Shown one piece after another: positions 7,877-18,167 of a DNA stretch of 64,000 nt. Below the pieces are notes generated by a model. It was not told the DNA's origin. It ran no database searches and saw only the letters and a program-made list of their open reading frames with translations. The first letter of the stretch is position 1; every line of letters starts with the position of its first letter. The DNA is taken from assembly GCA_963705325.1 (NCBI GenBank), contig OY970069.1, positions 4,154,001 through 4,218,000 on the forward strand, read 5' to 3'. The stretch is from DATARH01 sp963705325. Lineage in GTDB: Bacteria > Pseudomonadota > Alphaproteobacteria > ATCC43930 > CGMCC-115725. The translations under genes and the position numbers were made by a program.

Positions 7877-9325
7877 TTGGTGGCGCAAGTGACTCAGTCC
7901 GACGGGAACGGCGCGGTGCCGCAGGGCTCTCCTCCTTGCTGGATCCGGGTGCTGGGACGCTTAAGACGCGAAGTGGGCGAAACCGCTTACCGTTCCTGGT
8001 TCCGGTCGATGACCGTGGAACGAGTTGACGGCGGCGAGGGGGTCATAGGCGTTCCGACGCGGTTTTTGCGCAACTGGGTTTCAGCCCATTACTCCGACCG
8101 GCTGTTGGAATTATGGCAATCCGAAAACAACGCCGTCCGGCGCATCTCGTTCGTGATCTCACCCCAAGGCGCCCGAGATCGGCCGGAAGAGCATCCCCGC
8201 AAGGAAGGTGCCACACCTACTGCCGTTGCGACGACCGCGGATCCAGTTCCAGACGGCTCTCCCGAAGTCGTTGAGGACAAGGCTCAGCTCTCCGGACCAC
8301 TCGACCCGCGTCTGAGCTTCGAGAACTTCGTCGTCGGCAAGCCCAACGAGCTTGCCCATGCGGCGGCGCGCCGGGTAGCCGAGGCCTGCGCCGCATCGAA
8401 GCGCTCCGTCCCGTTCAACCCGCTGTTCCTCTATGGCGGTGTCGGCCTCGGCAAGACGCATCTGATGCATGCAATCGCCTGGCACGTACGGAAAACCGCG
8501 CCGAGCTGCAAGGTCATTTACTTGTCGGCCGAAAAGTTCATGTACCAGTTCATCCGGGCGCTGCGCTTCCGCTCGACGATGGATTTCAAGGAACAGTTTC
8601 GCTCGGTTGATTTGTTGATGATCGACGACGTCCAGTTCATCAGCGGCAAGGACTCGACCCAGGAAGAATTCTTCCACACCTTCAACGCACTGGTGGATCA
8701 GAACCGGCAGATCGTGATATCGGCCGACAAGTCGCCCTCCGATCTTGAAGGGCTGGAAGAGCGGATGCGCTCGCGGCTTGGCTGGGGGCTCGTCGCCGAC
8801 ATCCATCCCACGACATACGAGTTGCGGCTTGGCATTCTGGAGTCGAAGGCAGATCAGATGGGCCTGCGGCTGCCGCAGAAGGTCATGGAGTTCCTCGCGC
8901 ACAAGATTACCTCCAACGTGCGCGAACTAGAGGGCGCGCTGAACCGCCTCGGCGCCCATGCGCAGCTCGTCCGGCGCGACCTGACGCTGGAAAACGCACA
9001 GGAGCTGTTGCGCGACCTATTGCGTGCCAGCGAGCGGCGCGTGACGATCGACGAGATCCAGCGCCGCGTCGCCGAGCACTTCAATATCAAGATGGTCGAG
9101 ATGACGTCGAGCCGGCGCGCCCGCGTCGTCGCCCGCCCACGCCAGGTGGCAATGTATCTGGCCAAGCAGCTGACCCAGCGCTCCCTGCCCGAAATCGGCC
9201 GAAAGTTTGGTGGCCGAGACCACACCACCGTGATGCACGCGGTGCGCAAGATCGAAGAACTGACGCGCAGTGACCGGGCTCTCGCCGAAGATGTCGACGT
9301 GTTGCAGCGCATGCTGGGAAGCTAG
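7877..9325 (+). CDS. dnaA: Chromosomal replication initiator protein DnaA
   Basis: AAA+ initiator that binds DnaA boxes and opens the origin. N-terminal domain I includes GETAYRSWFRSM; after a variable linker the ATPase domain starts near LSFENFVVGKPNELAH. Walker A is GGVGLGKTH (about residue 190), Walker B LLMIDDVQF (about 245), and domain IV carries the DNA-binding signature GGRDHTTVMHAV (about 444). Start codon: TTG at 7877 is followed immediately by GTG at 7880; either could be used, behind a GGGGGG stretch. Length 482 is normal. Confidence 0.97.
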   Translation: MVAQVTQSDGNGAVPQGSPPCWIRVLGRLRREVGETAYRSWFRSMTVERVDGGEGVIGVPTRFLRNWVSAHYSDRLLELWQSENNAVRRISFVISPQGARDRPEEHPRKEGATPTAVATTADPVPDGSPEVVEDKAQLSGPLDPRLSFENFVVGKPNELAHAAARRVAEACAASKRSVPFNPLFLYGGVGLGKTHLMHAIAWHVRKTAPSCKVIYLSAEKFMYQFIRALRFRSTMDFKEQFRSVDLLMIDDVQFISGKDSTQEEFFHTFNALVDQNRQIVISADKSPSDLEGLEERMRSRLGWGLVADIHPTTYELRLGILESKADQMGLRLPQKVMEFLAHKITSNVRELEGALNRLGAHAQLVRRDLTLENAQELLRDLLRASERRVTIDEIQRRVAEHFNIKMVEMTSSRRARVVARPRQVAMYLAKQLTQRSLPEIGRKFGGRDHTTVMHAVRKIEELTRSDRALAEDVDVLQRMLGS

Positions 9326-9483
9326 CCCGTCTTTCGCGGGGGTCGGCCCATTCCACCGCGAATGAGGCTGGGGGGATGGGGCTTCCATGCTATGATGCTT
9401 ATCCGTCCGCCGCCCCCGACACCATCCGGTCGGAACGGCGGCCGGGGTATCCCTCCGGCCCTTTAACGGTCACCGCGACAACC

Positions 9484-10602
9484 ATGAAGCTCACTATCGA
9501 AAGAGCCGTACTTCTCAAGGCGCTAAGCCACGTTCAAAGCGTTGTCGAGAGGCGGACGACCATTCCCATCCTGTCCAATGTGCTGCTGCAGGCCGGGTCG
9601 GGAAAGCTGGCCTTGAGCGCCACCGACATGGACCTCGAGATCGTCGAGGCGGTGCCCGCGCGAATCGGCAGTGACGGCCGCACCACCGCGCCGGCGCATA
9701 CGCTCTACGACATCGTCCGTAAGCTGCGTGAGGGTGCTCAGGTCGAGCTCGAAACCGTGGGCGACCGCAACGAGATGGTGCTGCGTTCGGGGCGTTCGAC
9801 CTTCACCCTCGCCTGCCTCCCGCCGGAAGACTATCCGGTGATGACGAGCAACGATCTGCCGCATCGCTTCACCTTGACGGCCGCCGAGTTGCGCGCCCTG
9901 ATCGACCGCACCCGCTTTGCGATCTCGACCGAGGAGACCCGCTACTACCTCAACGGCATCTATCTCCACGCGACGACGGCGAACAACGTGCCGATGCTGC
10001 GCTCGGTGGCGACCGACGGCCATCGCCTGGCGCGCTACGAGATGACAGCGCCCGAGGGCGCCGCCAGTCTTCCTGGCGTCATCGTGCCGCGCAAGACGGT
10101 GCTCGAGCTGCGCAAGCTGGTCGAGGAAGGCGAGGACGAGGTGCAAATCTCCTTGAGCGACACGAAAATCCGCTGCGCCATCGGCGAGGCGGCGCTGACC
10201 TCGAAACTGATCGATGGCACTTTCCCCGATTACGACCGGGTGATCCCGACCGGCAACGACAAGATGCTTGAAGTGCCGTGCAAGGAGTTCGCCGAGGCGG
10301 TCGACCGCGTCTCGACCATTTCGACTGAGCGGAGCCGTGCGGTAAAGCTGACGATCGACAAGGGTACCCTGACCGTATCCGCGACCAGCCCGGAGAACGG
10401 CACCGCGATCGAGGAAGTCGAGGTCCGCTACCAGGCGAGCCCGATCGAAATCGGTTTCAACTCGCGCTATCTGCTCGACATCACCGAGCAGATCGAGGGC
10501 GAGGCGGCGCTGTTCGCGATGGCTGACGCGGCCTCGCCGACAGTGGTCCGCGACAGCGCCGACACGAGTGCGCTCTATGTGCTGATGCCGATGCGCGTGT
10601 AG
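9484..10602 (+). CDS. dnaN: DNA polymerase III sliding clamp (beta subunit)
   Basis: Ring-shaped processivity clamp, 372 residues from ATG 9484, beginning MKLTIERAVLLKALSHVQ. Family features include ERRTTIPILSNVLL, the repeated clamp folds, and the hydrophobic C terminus ALYVLMPMRV that forms part of the protein-binding cleft. The open frame extends upstream to 9376, but that part is unlike the family. The 158-base gap after dnaA contains a possible -10 element (TATGAT near 9392), so dnaN may have its own promoter. Confidence 0.96.
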   Translation: MKLTIERAVLLKALSHVQSVVERRTTIPILSNVLLQAGSGKLALSATDMDLEIVEAVPARIGSDGRTTAPAHTLYDIVRKLREGAQVELETVGDRNEMVLRSGRSTFTLACLPPEDYPVMTSNDLPHRFTLTAAELRALIDRTRFAISTEETRYYLNGIYLHATTANNVPMLRSVATDGHRLARYEMTAPEGAASLPGVIVPRKTVLELRKLVEEGEDEVQISLSDTKIRCAIGEAALTSKLIDGTFPDYDRVIPTGNDKMLEVPCKEFAEAVDRVSTISTERSRAVKLTIDKGTLTVSATSPENGTAIEEVEVRYQASPIEIGFNSRYLLDITEQIEGEAALFAMADAASPTVVRDSADTSALYVLMPMRV

Positions 10603-10735
10603 CGCCGAAATCATAATAATTTTCAGCCTTTTAAGCTAGTTTTTGAGGTTCCCCCACCCCATATCAACGAGTATGCGAATGGGGGCGTATGACGAGCGTA
10701 ATCAGGGTGAAATCGGGGTGCTTTCCGCCCCGAAA

Positions 10736-11896
10736 ATGCGCGTCGGCGTGACCCGTCTCGCATTGACCGAATTCCGCAATTATCGCACCGCTCAGCTCGA
10801 CCTCGGCGCGGGTCCTATCGTCCTGACTGGGCCCAACGGCGCCGGCAAGACCAACTTGCTTGAAGCCGTGTCGCTGCTTTCCCCGGGCCGCGGGCTGCGC
10901 AATGCCCGCCTTGGCGAATTCGACCGGCGCGTCGCCGAAGGCGAAACAACGGGATGGGTCGTCGCGGCGACCCTTAACACCAGCCGCGGCGCGACCCGCG
11001 TCGGCACCGGACGGGACCCCTCCGGAGGCCTTCAGCCCACAGGCTTGTCCCGTGGGGGCGAGCGCCGCGTTGTCAGGATCGATGGCGAGCCGGTACGCGG
11101 CCAGGCGGCGCTCGCCGAGCTCGTCGGCGTCACCTGGCTGACCCCGCAGATGGACCGGTTGTTCATCGAAGGCCCGTCCGCGCGGCGGCGTCTCCTCGAC
11201 CGGCTAGTGCTCGGCCTCGATCCGGCGCACGCCGGACGTGTCGCCGCATATGAGCACGCCATGCGCGAGCGCTCGCGGCTGCTGCGCGACGGGCCAGCCG
11301 ACCCGGTCTGGCTTGATGCGCTCGATGAGACGATGGCCGCGCAAGGCGTCGCCGTCGCCGCCGCGCGCCGCGAAACAGTCGAGCGGCTTGATCGGGCCTG
11401 TGCCGAAGCCAAAGGGCCGTTCCCCCGCGCGCGCCTCGCCCTTGCAGGGACGGTCGAAGCCTGGCTCGATGAAGTGCCGGCGCTTGCCGCCGAGGAGCGC
11501 TTTAAGCTGGCGTTGAAGCAGGCTCGCCCCGCCGATGCCATCACCGGCGGCGCTTCGGTCGGGCCGCACCGCTCCGACCTCGCCGTTAGCCATGCCGAGA
11601 CTGGGGCCCCCGCCGAGAGCATGTCGACCGGCGAGCAGAAGGCGCTGCTGATCTCGATCGTACTGGCCCATGCCTGGCTGCAGCGCGAAAGTCGCGGCGA
11701 GCCGCCCCTGTTGTTGCTCGACGAGGTCGCCGCGCATCTCGACGCCGCGCGCCGCGGGGCGCTGTTCGAGGAGCTGCTCGGCCTCGATGGCCAGGTTTGG
11801 CTGACCGGCACCGATATCGCCCTCTTTGCGCCGCTGCGCCGTACCGCCCGGTTCCTGGCGGTGAGCGGCGGCGCCCTTTCTGAAACCACGCGCTGA
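10736..11896 (+). CDS. recF: DNA replication and repair protein RecF
   Basis: SMC-like ATPase that helps load RecA at gaps. Walker A GPNGAGKTN (about residue 32), the ABC-type signature MSTGEQKALLIS, and Walker B LLLLDEVAAHLD are all present. Start ATG 10736 (MRVGVTRLALTEFRNY) matches the family's beginning, where TxLxLxxFRNY lies within the first residues. In-frame starts further upstream (10673, and 10643 at the frame's opening) would add a sequence with no family similarity. The gene ends five bases before gyrB. Confidence 0.93.
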   Translation: MRVGVTRLALTEFRNYRTAQLDLGAGPIVLTGPNGAGKTNLLEAVSLLSPGRGLRNARLGEFDRRVAEGETTGWVVAATLNTSRGATRVGTGRDPSGGLQPTGLSRGGERRVVRIDGEPVRGQAALAELVGVTWLTPQMDRLFIEGPSARRRLLDRLVLGLDPAHAGRVAAYEHAMRERSRLLRDGPADPVWLDALDETMAAQGVAVAAARRETVERLDRACAEAKGPFPRARLALAGTVEAWLDEVPALAAEERFKLALKQARPADAITGGASVGPHRSDLAVSHAETGAPAESMSTGEQKALLISIVLAHAWLQRESRGEPPLLLLDEVAAHLDAARRGALFEELLGLDGQVWLTGTDIALFAPLRRTARFLAVSGGALSETTR

Positions 11897-11901
11897 AAGC
11901 G

Positions 11902-14376
<2,475 letters not shown>

Positions 14377-14396
14377 GAGACACTACATTGGATGGG

Positions 14397-14672
14397 TTAG
14401 CGCCGCGTATAGTGAAAGCGGCACGACAGAATCTCGATACGTTGCTCCGACCCGCTACCGGTGACGCGATAGACCAGCCGGTGTTCGCCGGTTATCCGGC
14501 GCGACCACCACCCCGCGTACTCACGGCGCAGAGGCTCGGGTTTTCCGATCCCGCTAAAGGCTGACTGTTGGATATCGGCAATCAACTGGTCGATACGATC
14601 GATGATGTCACGCCGGGATTCTTGCCAGAAGACGTAATCCCGCCACGCCTCTCTGGTGAAGACGACCCTCAT
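14397..14672 (-). CDS. yoeB: Toxin YoeB (Txe/YoeB family mRNA endonuclease)
   Basis: Ribosome-dependent RNase toxin of a type II module. The 91-residue protein matches YoeB along its length: WQESRRDIIDRIDQLI, GKPEPL, WSRRITGEHRLVYRV, and the C-terminal CRFHYTRR. Residues aligning with the YoeB catalytic set are present: Glu46, Arg65 and His87. The usual family length is about 84; the extra residues lie in the hairpin GSGSEQRIE. It overlaps the antitoxin stop by four bases (14669-14672), which implies translational coupling. Confidence 0.93.
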   Translation of the reverse strand: MRVVFTREAWRDYVFWQESRRDIIDRIDQLIADIQQSAFSGIGKPEPLRREYAGWWSRRITGEHRLVYRVTGSGSEQRIEILSCRFHYTRR

Positions 14673-14920
14673 TCACCTGGCTTGAACTCGACGAAATCCC
14701 CCGCTTCGGCCTCGGCCAGCGAGCGGCGCAGATGCTCCGCATTCGCTGGGTTGCTCAGTAGATGCAGCGTTTCTTCGAGGCTTTCGTACTCGGCCAACGA
14801 CATCATCACCACTGGCGAGCCGTTTTGCCGGGTGACGAGCAGCGGTGCTTGATCGGCGCAGACCTTATCCATCCGCGCCTTGAGCGTCTGCCGCAGTTCC
14901 GAATAGGAAATCGTGTCCAT
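14669..14920 (-). CDS. yefM: Antitoxin YefM (Phd/YefM family)
   Basis: 83-residue antitoxin and DNA-binding autorepressor. It shows the Phd/YefM fold signature MDTISYSELRQTLKARMDKV, PLLVTRQNGSPVVMMSLAEY and the toxin-neutralising C-terminal part ETLHLLSNPANAEHL. The Shine-Dalgarno GGAGG lies inside the distal arm of the upstream palindrome. The gene precedes and overlaps yoeB, the normal order for this module. A chromosomal stabilising or stress role cannot be told from the sequence. Confidence 0.93.
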   Translation of the reverse strand: MDTISYSELRQTLKARMDKVCADQAPLLVTRQNGSPVVMMSLAEYESLEETLHLLSNPANAEHLRRSLAEAEAGDFVEFKPGE

Positions 14921-14927
14921 GATGCGC

Positions 14928-14961
14928 CTCCGGCTTGTACCTATTTAGGTACAAGCCGGAG
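14928..14961 (-). promoter_or_regulatory. yefM-yoeB operator palindrome
   Basis: A perfect 15-bp inverted repeat, ctccggcttgtacct and aggtacaagccggag, separated by four bases (attt). It lies seven bases upstream of the yefM ATG on the minus strand. Its core TTGTACCT/AGGTACAA resembles the TGTACA-centred palindromes bound by YefM in Escherichia coli. The proximal arm ends in the GGAG of the ribosome binding site, so it could act as an operator and also fold in the mRNA to mask translation initiation. Confidence 0.8.
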
Positions 14962-14984
14962 ATTTGTCAAAGGCCGGTGCCTGG

Positions 14985-15410
14985 CTACTCCGCGGCTTCC
15001 TTGATCGCGGCGCCGGGCAGCGCCTCGCTGCCGGTCCACGGATGCTCGGCAACATCGAACAGCACGCCCTCGGGCCCATAGAGTTTGACCTCGAAGCCGC
15101 CTCGGCGGTCCGGGTTCTCCTGGTCCATGTAGTGCGTGCCGCCCAGCGCCTCGACCGCCTTCTGCGCCTCGTCGATGTTCTCGACCAGGATGCCGAAATG
15201 ATGGAGGCCGGTGTAGTCCATCCCCTTGCCGATTTGGTCGCTCTTGAATCGCAGAATGGCGAGGTCGATCGTGCCGTCGCTGATGTGATGCCCGTAAGCC
15301 AGCGTCCCGTCATTGCTGCTCACGAGCTTGAAATCGAACGCCTTGCAGTAGAAATCGGCCATCGCGTCAGGGTCTTTGCAGGCGATGGCGAGGTGGCGCA
15401 GCTTGGCCAT
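14985..15410 (-). CDS. VOC-family (glyoxalase/bleomycin-resistance fold) protein, copy 2 of a tandem pair
   Basis: 141-residue vicinal-oxygen-chelate protein opening MAKLRHLAIACKDPDAMADFY, with a second-half GLHHFGILVENIDEAQ and FEVKLYGPEGVLFDVAEHPW. Candidate metal ligands are His6, the HH pair and the Glu of FEVKLY. It overlaps the upstream paralogue: the Shine-Dalgarno GGGGAGGG lies at the end of the 15425-15850 gene, with 14 bases between stop and start. Identical length and matching motifs show a tandem duplication. The substrate is unknown. Confidence 0.82.
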   Translation of the reverse strand: MAKLRHLAIACKDPDAMADFYCKAFDFKLVSSNDGTLAYGHHISDGTIDLAILRFKSDQIGKGMDYTGLHHFGILVENIDEAQKAVEALGGTHYMDQENPDRRGGFEVKLYGPEGVLFDVAEHPWTGSEALPGAAIKEAAE

Positions 15411-15424
15411 GATCTTGCCCTCCC

Positions 15425-15850
15425 CTACTCGGCCGCGTCTTTGAGCGGCGCGGGCAGCGGCTCGGCGCCGGCCCAGCCATGTTCGGCGATGTCGAACAGC
15501 ACGCCCTCGGGGCCGAAGAACTTCTTCTCGAAATAGCCGGCCTGGTGTCCGTCCTGGCCTTGGTCGATGTAGTGCTTGGCGCCGAGGCCCTCGAGCTTCT
15601 TCTCGAACGCGTCGACATCCTCGACCAGCACCCCGAAATGGTGCAGCCCGCGATAGTCCATGCCCTTGCCGAGCTGGTCGGTCTTGAACTTGAGGATCGC
15701 CATGTTCAGCGTGCCGTCGGAGAGGAACACGCCGTCGGCGAGATAGCCGTTCGGCCGGCCGACTTCCTTGAAGTCGAACGCCTTCTTGTAGAACTCGGCC
15801 ATCGCCTCGGGGTCTTCGGCGGCGATCGCGATATGACGGAGCTTGGGCAT
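15425..15850 (-). CDS. VOC-family (glyoxalase/bleomycin-resistance fold) protein, copy 1 of a tandem pair
   Basis: Also 141 residues, from ATG 15850 with GGAGGACGCC just upstream. The open frame extends to 15889, but the shorter start makes both paralogues equal in length and gives the family opening MPKLRHIAIAAEDPEAMAEFY. The second half is GLHHFGVLVEDVDAFEKKL, then FEKKFFGPEGVLFDIAEHGW. It is colinear with its neighbour and probably cotranscribed. It is not the true glyoxalase I of this genome; that is the gene at 43482-43886. Confidence 0.82.
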   Translation of the reverse strand: MPKLRHIAIAAEDPEAMAEFYKKAFDFKEVGRPNGYLADGVFLSDGTLNMAILKFKTDQLGKGMDYRGLHHFGVLVEDVDAFEKKLEGLGAKHYIDQGQDGHQAGYFEKKFFGPEGVLFDIAEHGWAGAEPLPAPLKDAAE

Positions 15851-16047
15851 GGCGTCCTCCGGGATGAGTTGCTGATTTGCTTCTATCACGTTAGCGCAGC
15901 GAGCGAAATCTCGGCCACGATGGCAAACACAGCCGACGAGGGCGCACGCCGGGGTTGCTCCGCATCAATCGATGGTAGAGAGGTCGTCTTATTATCGTTT
16001 AGATTGCTTTTGACAGGGAGACGGCAAAATAAAGCGAGGCGCCGCTA

Positions 16048-16155
16048 ATGGGGATCACTTTCTGGATCGCGGCCTTAGCCATACCGGCGGCTTTGCTCAT
16101 TGGAAATTCCATCGTGCGCGCGTTGTTGGATATGAGCCAAAGCGCGGGGGGCTGA
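16048..16155 (+). CDS. Putative 35-residue single-pass membrane protein
   Basis: A short ORF with ATG at 16048 preceded by GAGG at 16036-16039, eight bases away. It encodes MGITFWIAALAIPAALLIGN and then SIVRALLDMSQSAGG: one hydrophobic segment (residues 3-19) followed by a short polar tail. It is the first of three consecutive small membrane-protein ORFs on the plus strand. A TTGACA hexamer occurs at 16010-16015 without a clear matching -10. No family recognised; reality rests on the ribosome binding site, hydrophobic pattern and clustering. Confidence 0.45.
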   Translation: MGITFWIAALAIPAALLIGNSIVRALLDMSQSAGG

Positions 16156-16165
16156 CACGGGATTG

Positions 16166-16441
16166 ATGTTTGTCGCATTTGATCTGGCGGTCTTGCTTCA
16201 GGCCGATGACTTTCATAAATATATCCCGTTCGGGCAATTTGCTAAAAATATGATGGCGATATACGGTTTCACGCTAGTGATATGTGTGTTTTCTTGGATA
16301 ATTCTGGTTATCTGTGAAAGGAAAATCTCAGAATACTACGAGAGTAAGAGAGGGTTACCGCTGGGGGCATTCTTCGCATCATTTTTTCTTCCTGTGTTAA
16401 TGATATTTATGAACGTGACGCCGTTTATATACGGTATGTAA
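16166..16441 (+). CDS. Small hypothetical membrane protein (91 residues)
   Basis: ATG at 16166 (TTG at 16163 is an in-frame alternative), ten bases after the previous small ORF. Two clear membrane segments are visible: AIYGFTLVICVFSWIILVIC (about residues 31-50) and LGAFFASFFLPVLMIFMNV (about 66-84), joined by a charged loop ERKISEYYESKRG. The N-terminal stretch FVAFDLAVLLQ is also hydrophobic. Codon use is much more AT-rich than in neighbouring genes, which suggests recent acquisition. I do not recognise the family. Confidence 0.6.
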   Translation: MFVAFDLAVLLQADDFHKYIPFGQFAKNMMAIYGFTLVICVFSWIILVICERKISEYYESKRGLPLGAFFASFFLPVLMIFMNVTPFIYGM

Positions 16442-16460
16442 GGCGCAAGCGGAGGGTACG

Positions 16461-16622
16461 ATGATAGAGTTTTTCACCCTTACAGGCATCGCGGCCGTAG
16501 CATCGGCAGTCTTGATGGGGGTTGCTACCTACATTCTGTCCATGTCCGGGCTATTGCGAACTAGGGCGGCTCAGGAGCAACGCAGGCATAACAAAAACCT
16601 CGCACGAGGCATTCCAGCTTAA
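16461..16622 (+). CDS. Putative 53-residue single-pass membrane protein
   Basis: ATG at 16461 is preceded by a strong ribosome binding site GGAGGG (16451-16456), 19 bases after the 91-residue ORF. The protein starts MIEFFTLTGIAAVASAVLMG and continues VATYILSMSGLL, giving one long hydrophobic segment (about residues 4-32), followed by a basic tail (RTRAAQEQRRHNKNLARG). The positive-inside rule would put the tail in the cytoplasm. It is the third member of the small membrane-protein run. No family recognised. Confidence 0.5.
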   Translation: MIEFFTLTGIAAVASAVLMGVATYILSMSGLLRTRAAQEQRRHNKNLARGIPA

Positions 16623-16725
16623 GCGGTACTACCGGATCGAGGCCCCGGCTTCGCTCAATCCCCCAAAGCAGAGACCGGCCCCATTCGCCGAGCGCCACTA
16701 TTTTGCTATTGCCGCAGCGCGGACC

Positions 16726-17154
16726 CTACGCGCTATGCAAGACCGAAATCTTGGCCAGCAGCCGCGCCAAATTCTTGCCGACCTTGGTCAAGGCCTCGTC
16801 GCGGGTGAACAGGCCGAAGCGATCGAATTCGCGCAGCCGCGTGCCGTCGCGCAGCACGAAATACGTGGAGCAGACCAGCATCGCAGGGTTGGGAAGTTCG
16901 GGCACCACCCAAGCAAACAGCGCTAGGTCCTTGTCGCGCATGTAAGGAAACGTGCCCAGCGCCGACAACGCGCTGGCGGGCGCGGCCAGCCCGGTCTCCT
17001 CGCGCAGCTCGCGCCGCGCCGCTTGCTCCAGTGTTTCGCCGGGTTCGACCCCGCCTTTGGGAATGTCCCAGCGCGGCGAGCGCGTGGCATGGCCGAGCAC
17101 GAGGCGCTTTCCGTCGGTGACGATAACACCGCAACTGATGGTCTTCGCCGGCAA
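16726..17154 (-). CDS. NUDIX hydrolase
   Basis: Hydrolase of nucleoside diphosphate-linked compounds. The Nudix box is intact: GGVEPGETLEQAARRELREE followed by TGL, with the metal-binding REXXEE glutamates. It starts ALPAKTISCGVIVTDGKRL, typical for the family's first strand. The frame is open up to 17241, but that part coincides with the lipoprotein gene, so I place the start at TTG 17154, just after the lipoprotein stop. The true start is uncertain. The substrate cannot be inferred. Confidence 0.78.
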   Translation of the reverse strand: MPAKTISCGVIVTDGKRLVLGHATRSPRWDIPKGGVEPGETLEQAARRELREETGLAAPASALSALGTFPYMRDKDLALFAWVVPELPNPAMLVCSTYFVLRDGTRLREFDRFGLFTRDEALTKVGKNLARLLAKISVLHSA

Positions 17155-17159
17155 CGCGG

Positions 17160-17300
17160 TTACGGGCTCGACCCGCCGATCATGCCGCCATAGAAGCCGC
17201 TGAACCGGCTGCCGTCGCTGCGCTTGTCGCTGTCGGCGCAACCGGCCAGCGCCAAACCGGCGAACAACGCGATCAGCATCAGTGAAATCAGGCGTATCAT
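17160..17300 (-). CDS. Small lipoprotein (46 residues)
   Basis: ATG at 17300 overlaps the stop of the PhyH-type gene as ATGA. The product begins MIRLISLMLIALFAGLALAG and then Cys21, a textbook lipoprotein signal peptide with lipobox LAGC, so a mature peptide of only 26 residues (CADSDKRSDGSRFSGF...) would be acylated and exported. The mature part is Gly/Ser-rich. The coupling to the upstream gene and the strong lipobox support it despite its size. Function unknown. Confidence 0.66.
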   Translation of the reverse strand: MIRLISLMLIALFAGLALAGCADSDKRSDGSRFSGFYGGMIGGSSP

Positions 17301-18133
17301 TGGGCCGGCTCGAAGCGGGCGAATTCCTCGGCGTTCTGGGCGCGGAACCGCGTTACCGCCGCGGCATGCGCGGCCTGCTCCGCCGCTCCGTAATCGGTGA
17401 CCGGCCGCGGCTCGTCGTCGAAATTTCCGTAGCGGTCCACCCCGCGCACCAGCATCGCCGATTGCCGCACGCTGGCCCGGCAGGTCGCCGAGGTCGGGAT
17501 GTAGCTGATGCCAAAGCCGATCCGCCGGTCGCTCGACAGGTTCGGCCCGGAGCGGTGGATCAGATGGGTGTGGTGCAGCGACATCTGGCCGGCCTTCAGC
17601 ACCATGAACTCGGTGCCCTCGCGCGCGAAATCGGCGGTCAGCGTCTGCCCGCGCGACAGCAGGTTGTTGTCGTCGGCGAACTGGCCGTGATGCAGTTGCC
17701 CGCGCGTGTGGCTGCCCGGCGCCACCTCGACCGCGCCCGACTCGACCGGCACATCGGTCAGCGCTACCCAGGCGGTGATGTGTACCGCCGGCTCCAGCCC
17801 GAAATAGGTAGCGTCCTGGTGCCAGCTGACAAAGGCCGGGTCGCCGGGGGATTTCGGCCAGATCGTGAAGTGGAACAGCCGAATATCCGGCCCGATAATG
17901 TCCTCGACCGGGTCGAGCACCGCCGGGTGGCGCACCAGCGCGTCGACCCAGGGAAACAACAGATGCGGCTTGAAATTATGGCCCTTGCCAAATTGCCGCC
18001 GATCGCGCCGCTCGAAATCCTCGAGCCGATCGCGAAAGCCGCGCGCCTCTTCGGGGCTGAAGGCGTCGATCGGAAACAGAAAGCCGTCGCGGTGGTAGCG
18101 CGCGATCTCGGCGTCGGACAGCCGCTTGCCCAT
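17297..18133 (-). CDS. Phytanoyl-CoA dioxygenase (PhyH) family protein
   Basis: Fe(II)/2-oxoglutarate-dependent oxygenase, 278 residues. The jelly-roll iron site is visible as WHQDAT (His105, Asp107) and a distal His in HLIHRSGPN (His193), with the following Arg-Ser typical of 2-oxoglutarate binding. It opens MGKRLSDAEIARYHRDGFLF, the usual PhyH start. PhyH-like enzymes hydroxylate very diverse small molecules, so the substrate is open. It is followed, with a 4-base overlap, by the tiny lipoprotein gene. Confidence 0.85.
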   Translation of the reverse strand: MGKRLSDAEIARYHRDGFLFPIDAFSPEEARGFRDRLEDFERRDRRQFGKGHNFKPHLLFPWVDALVRHPAVLDPVEDIIGPDIRLFHFTIWPKSPGDPAFVSWHQDATYFGLEPAVHITAWVALTDVPVESGAVEVAPGSHTRGQLHHGQFADDNNLLSRGQTLTADFAREGTEFMVLKAGQMSLHHTHLIHRSGPNLSSDRRIGFGISYIPTSATCRASVRQSAMLVRGVDRYGNFDDEPRPVTDYGAAEQAAHAAAVTRFRAQNAEEFARFEPAQ

Positions 18134-18167
18134 GTGGTTTGCCTCACTGTTTGGCCAAAATAATCCT

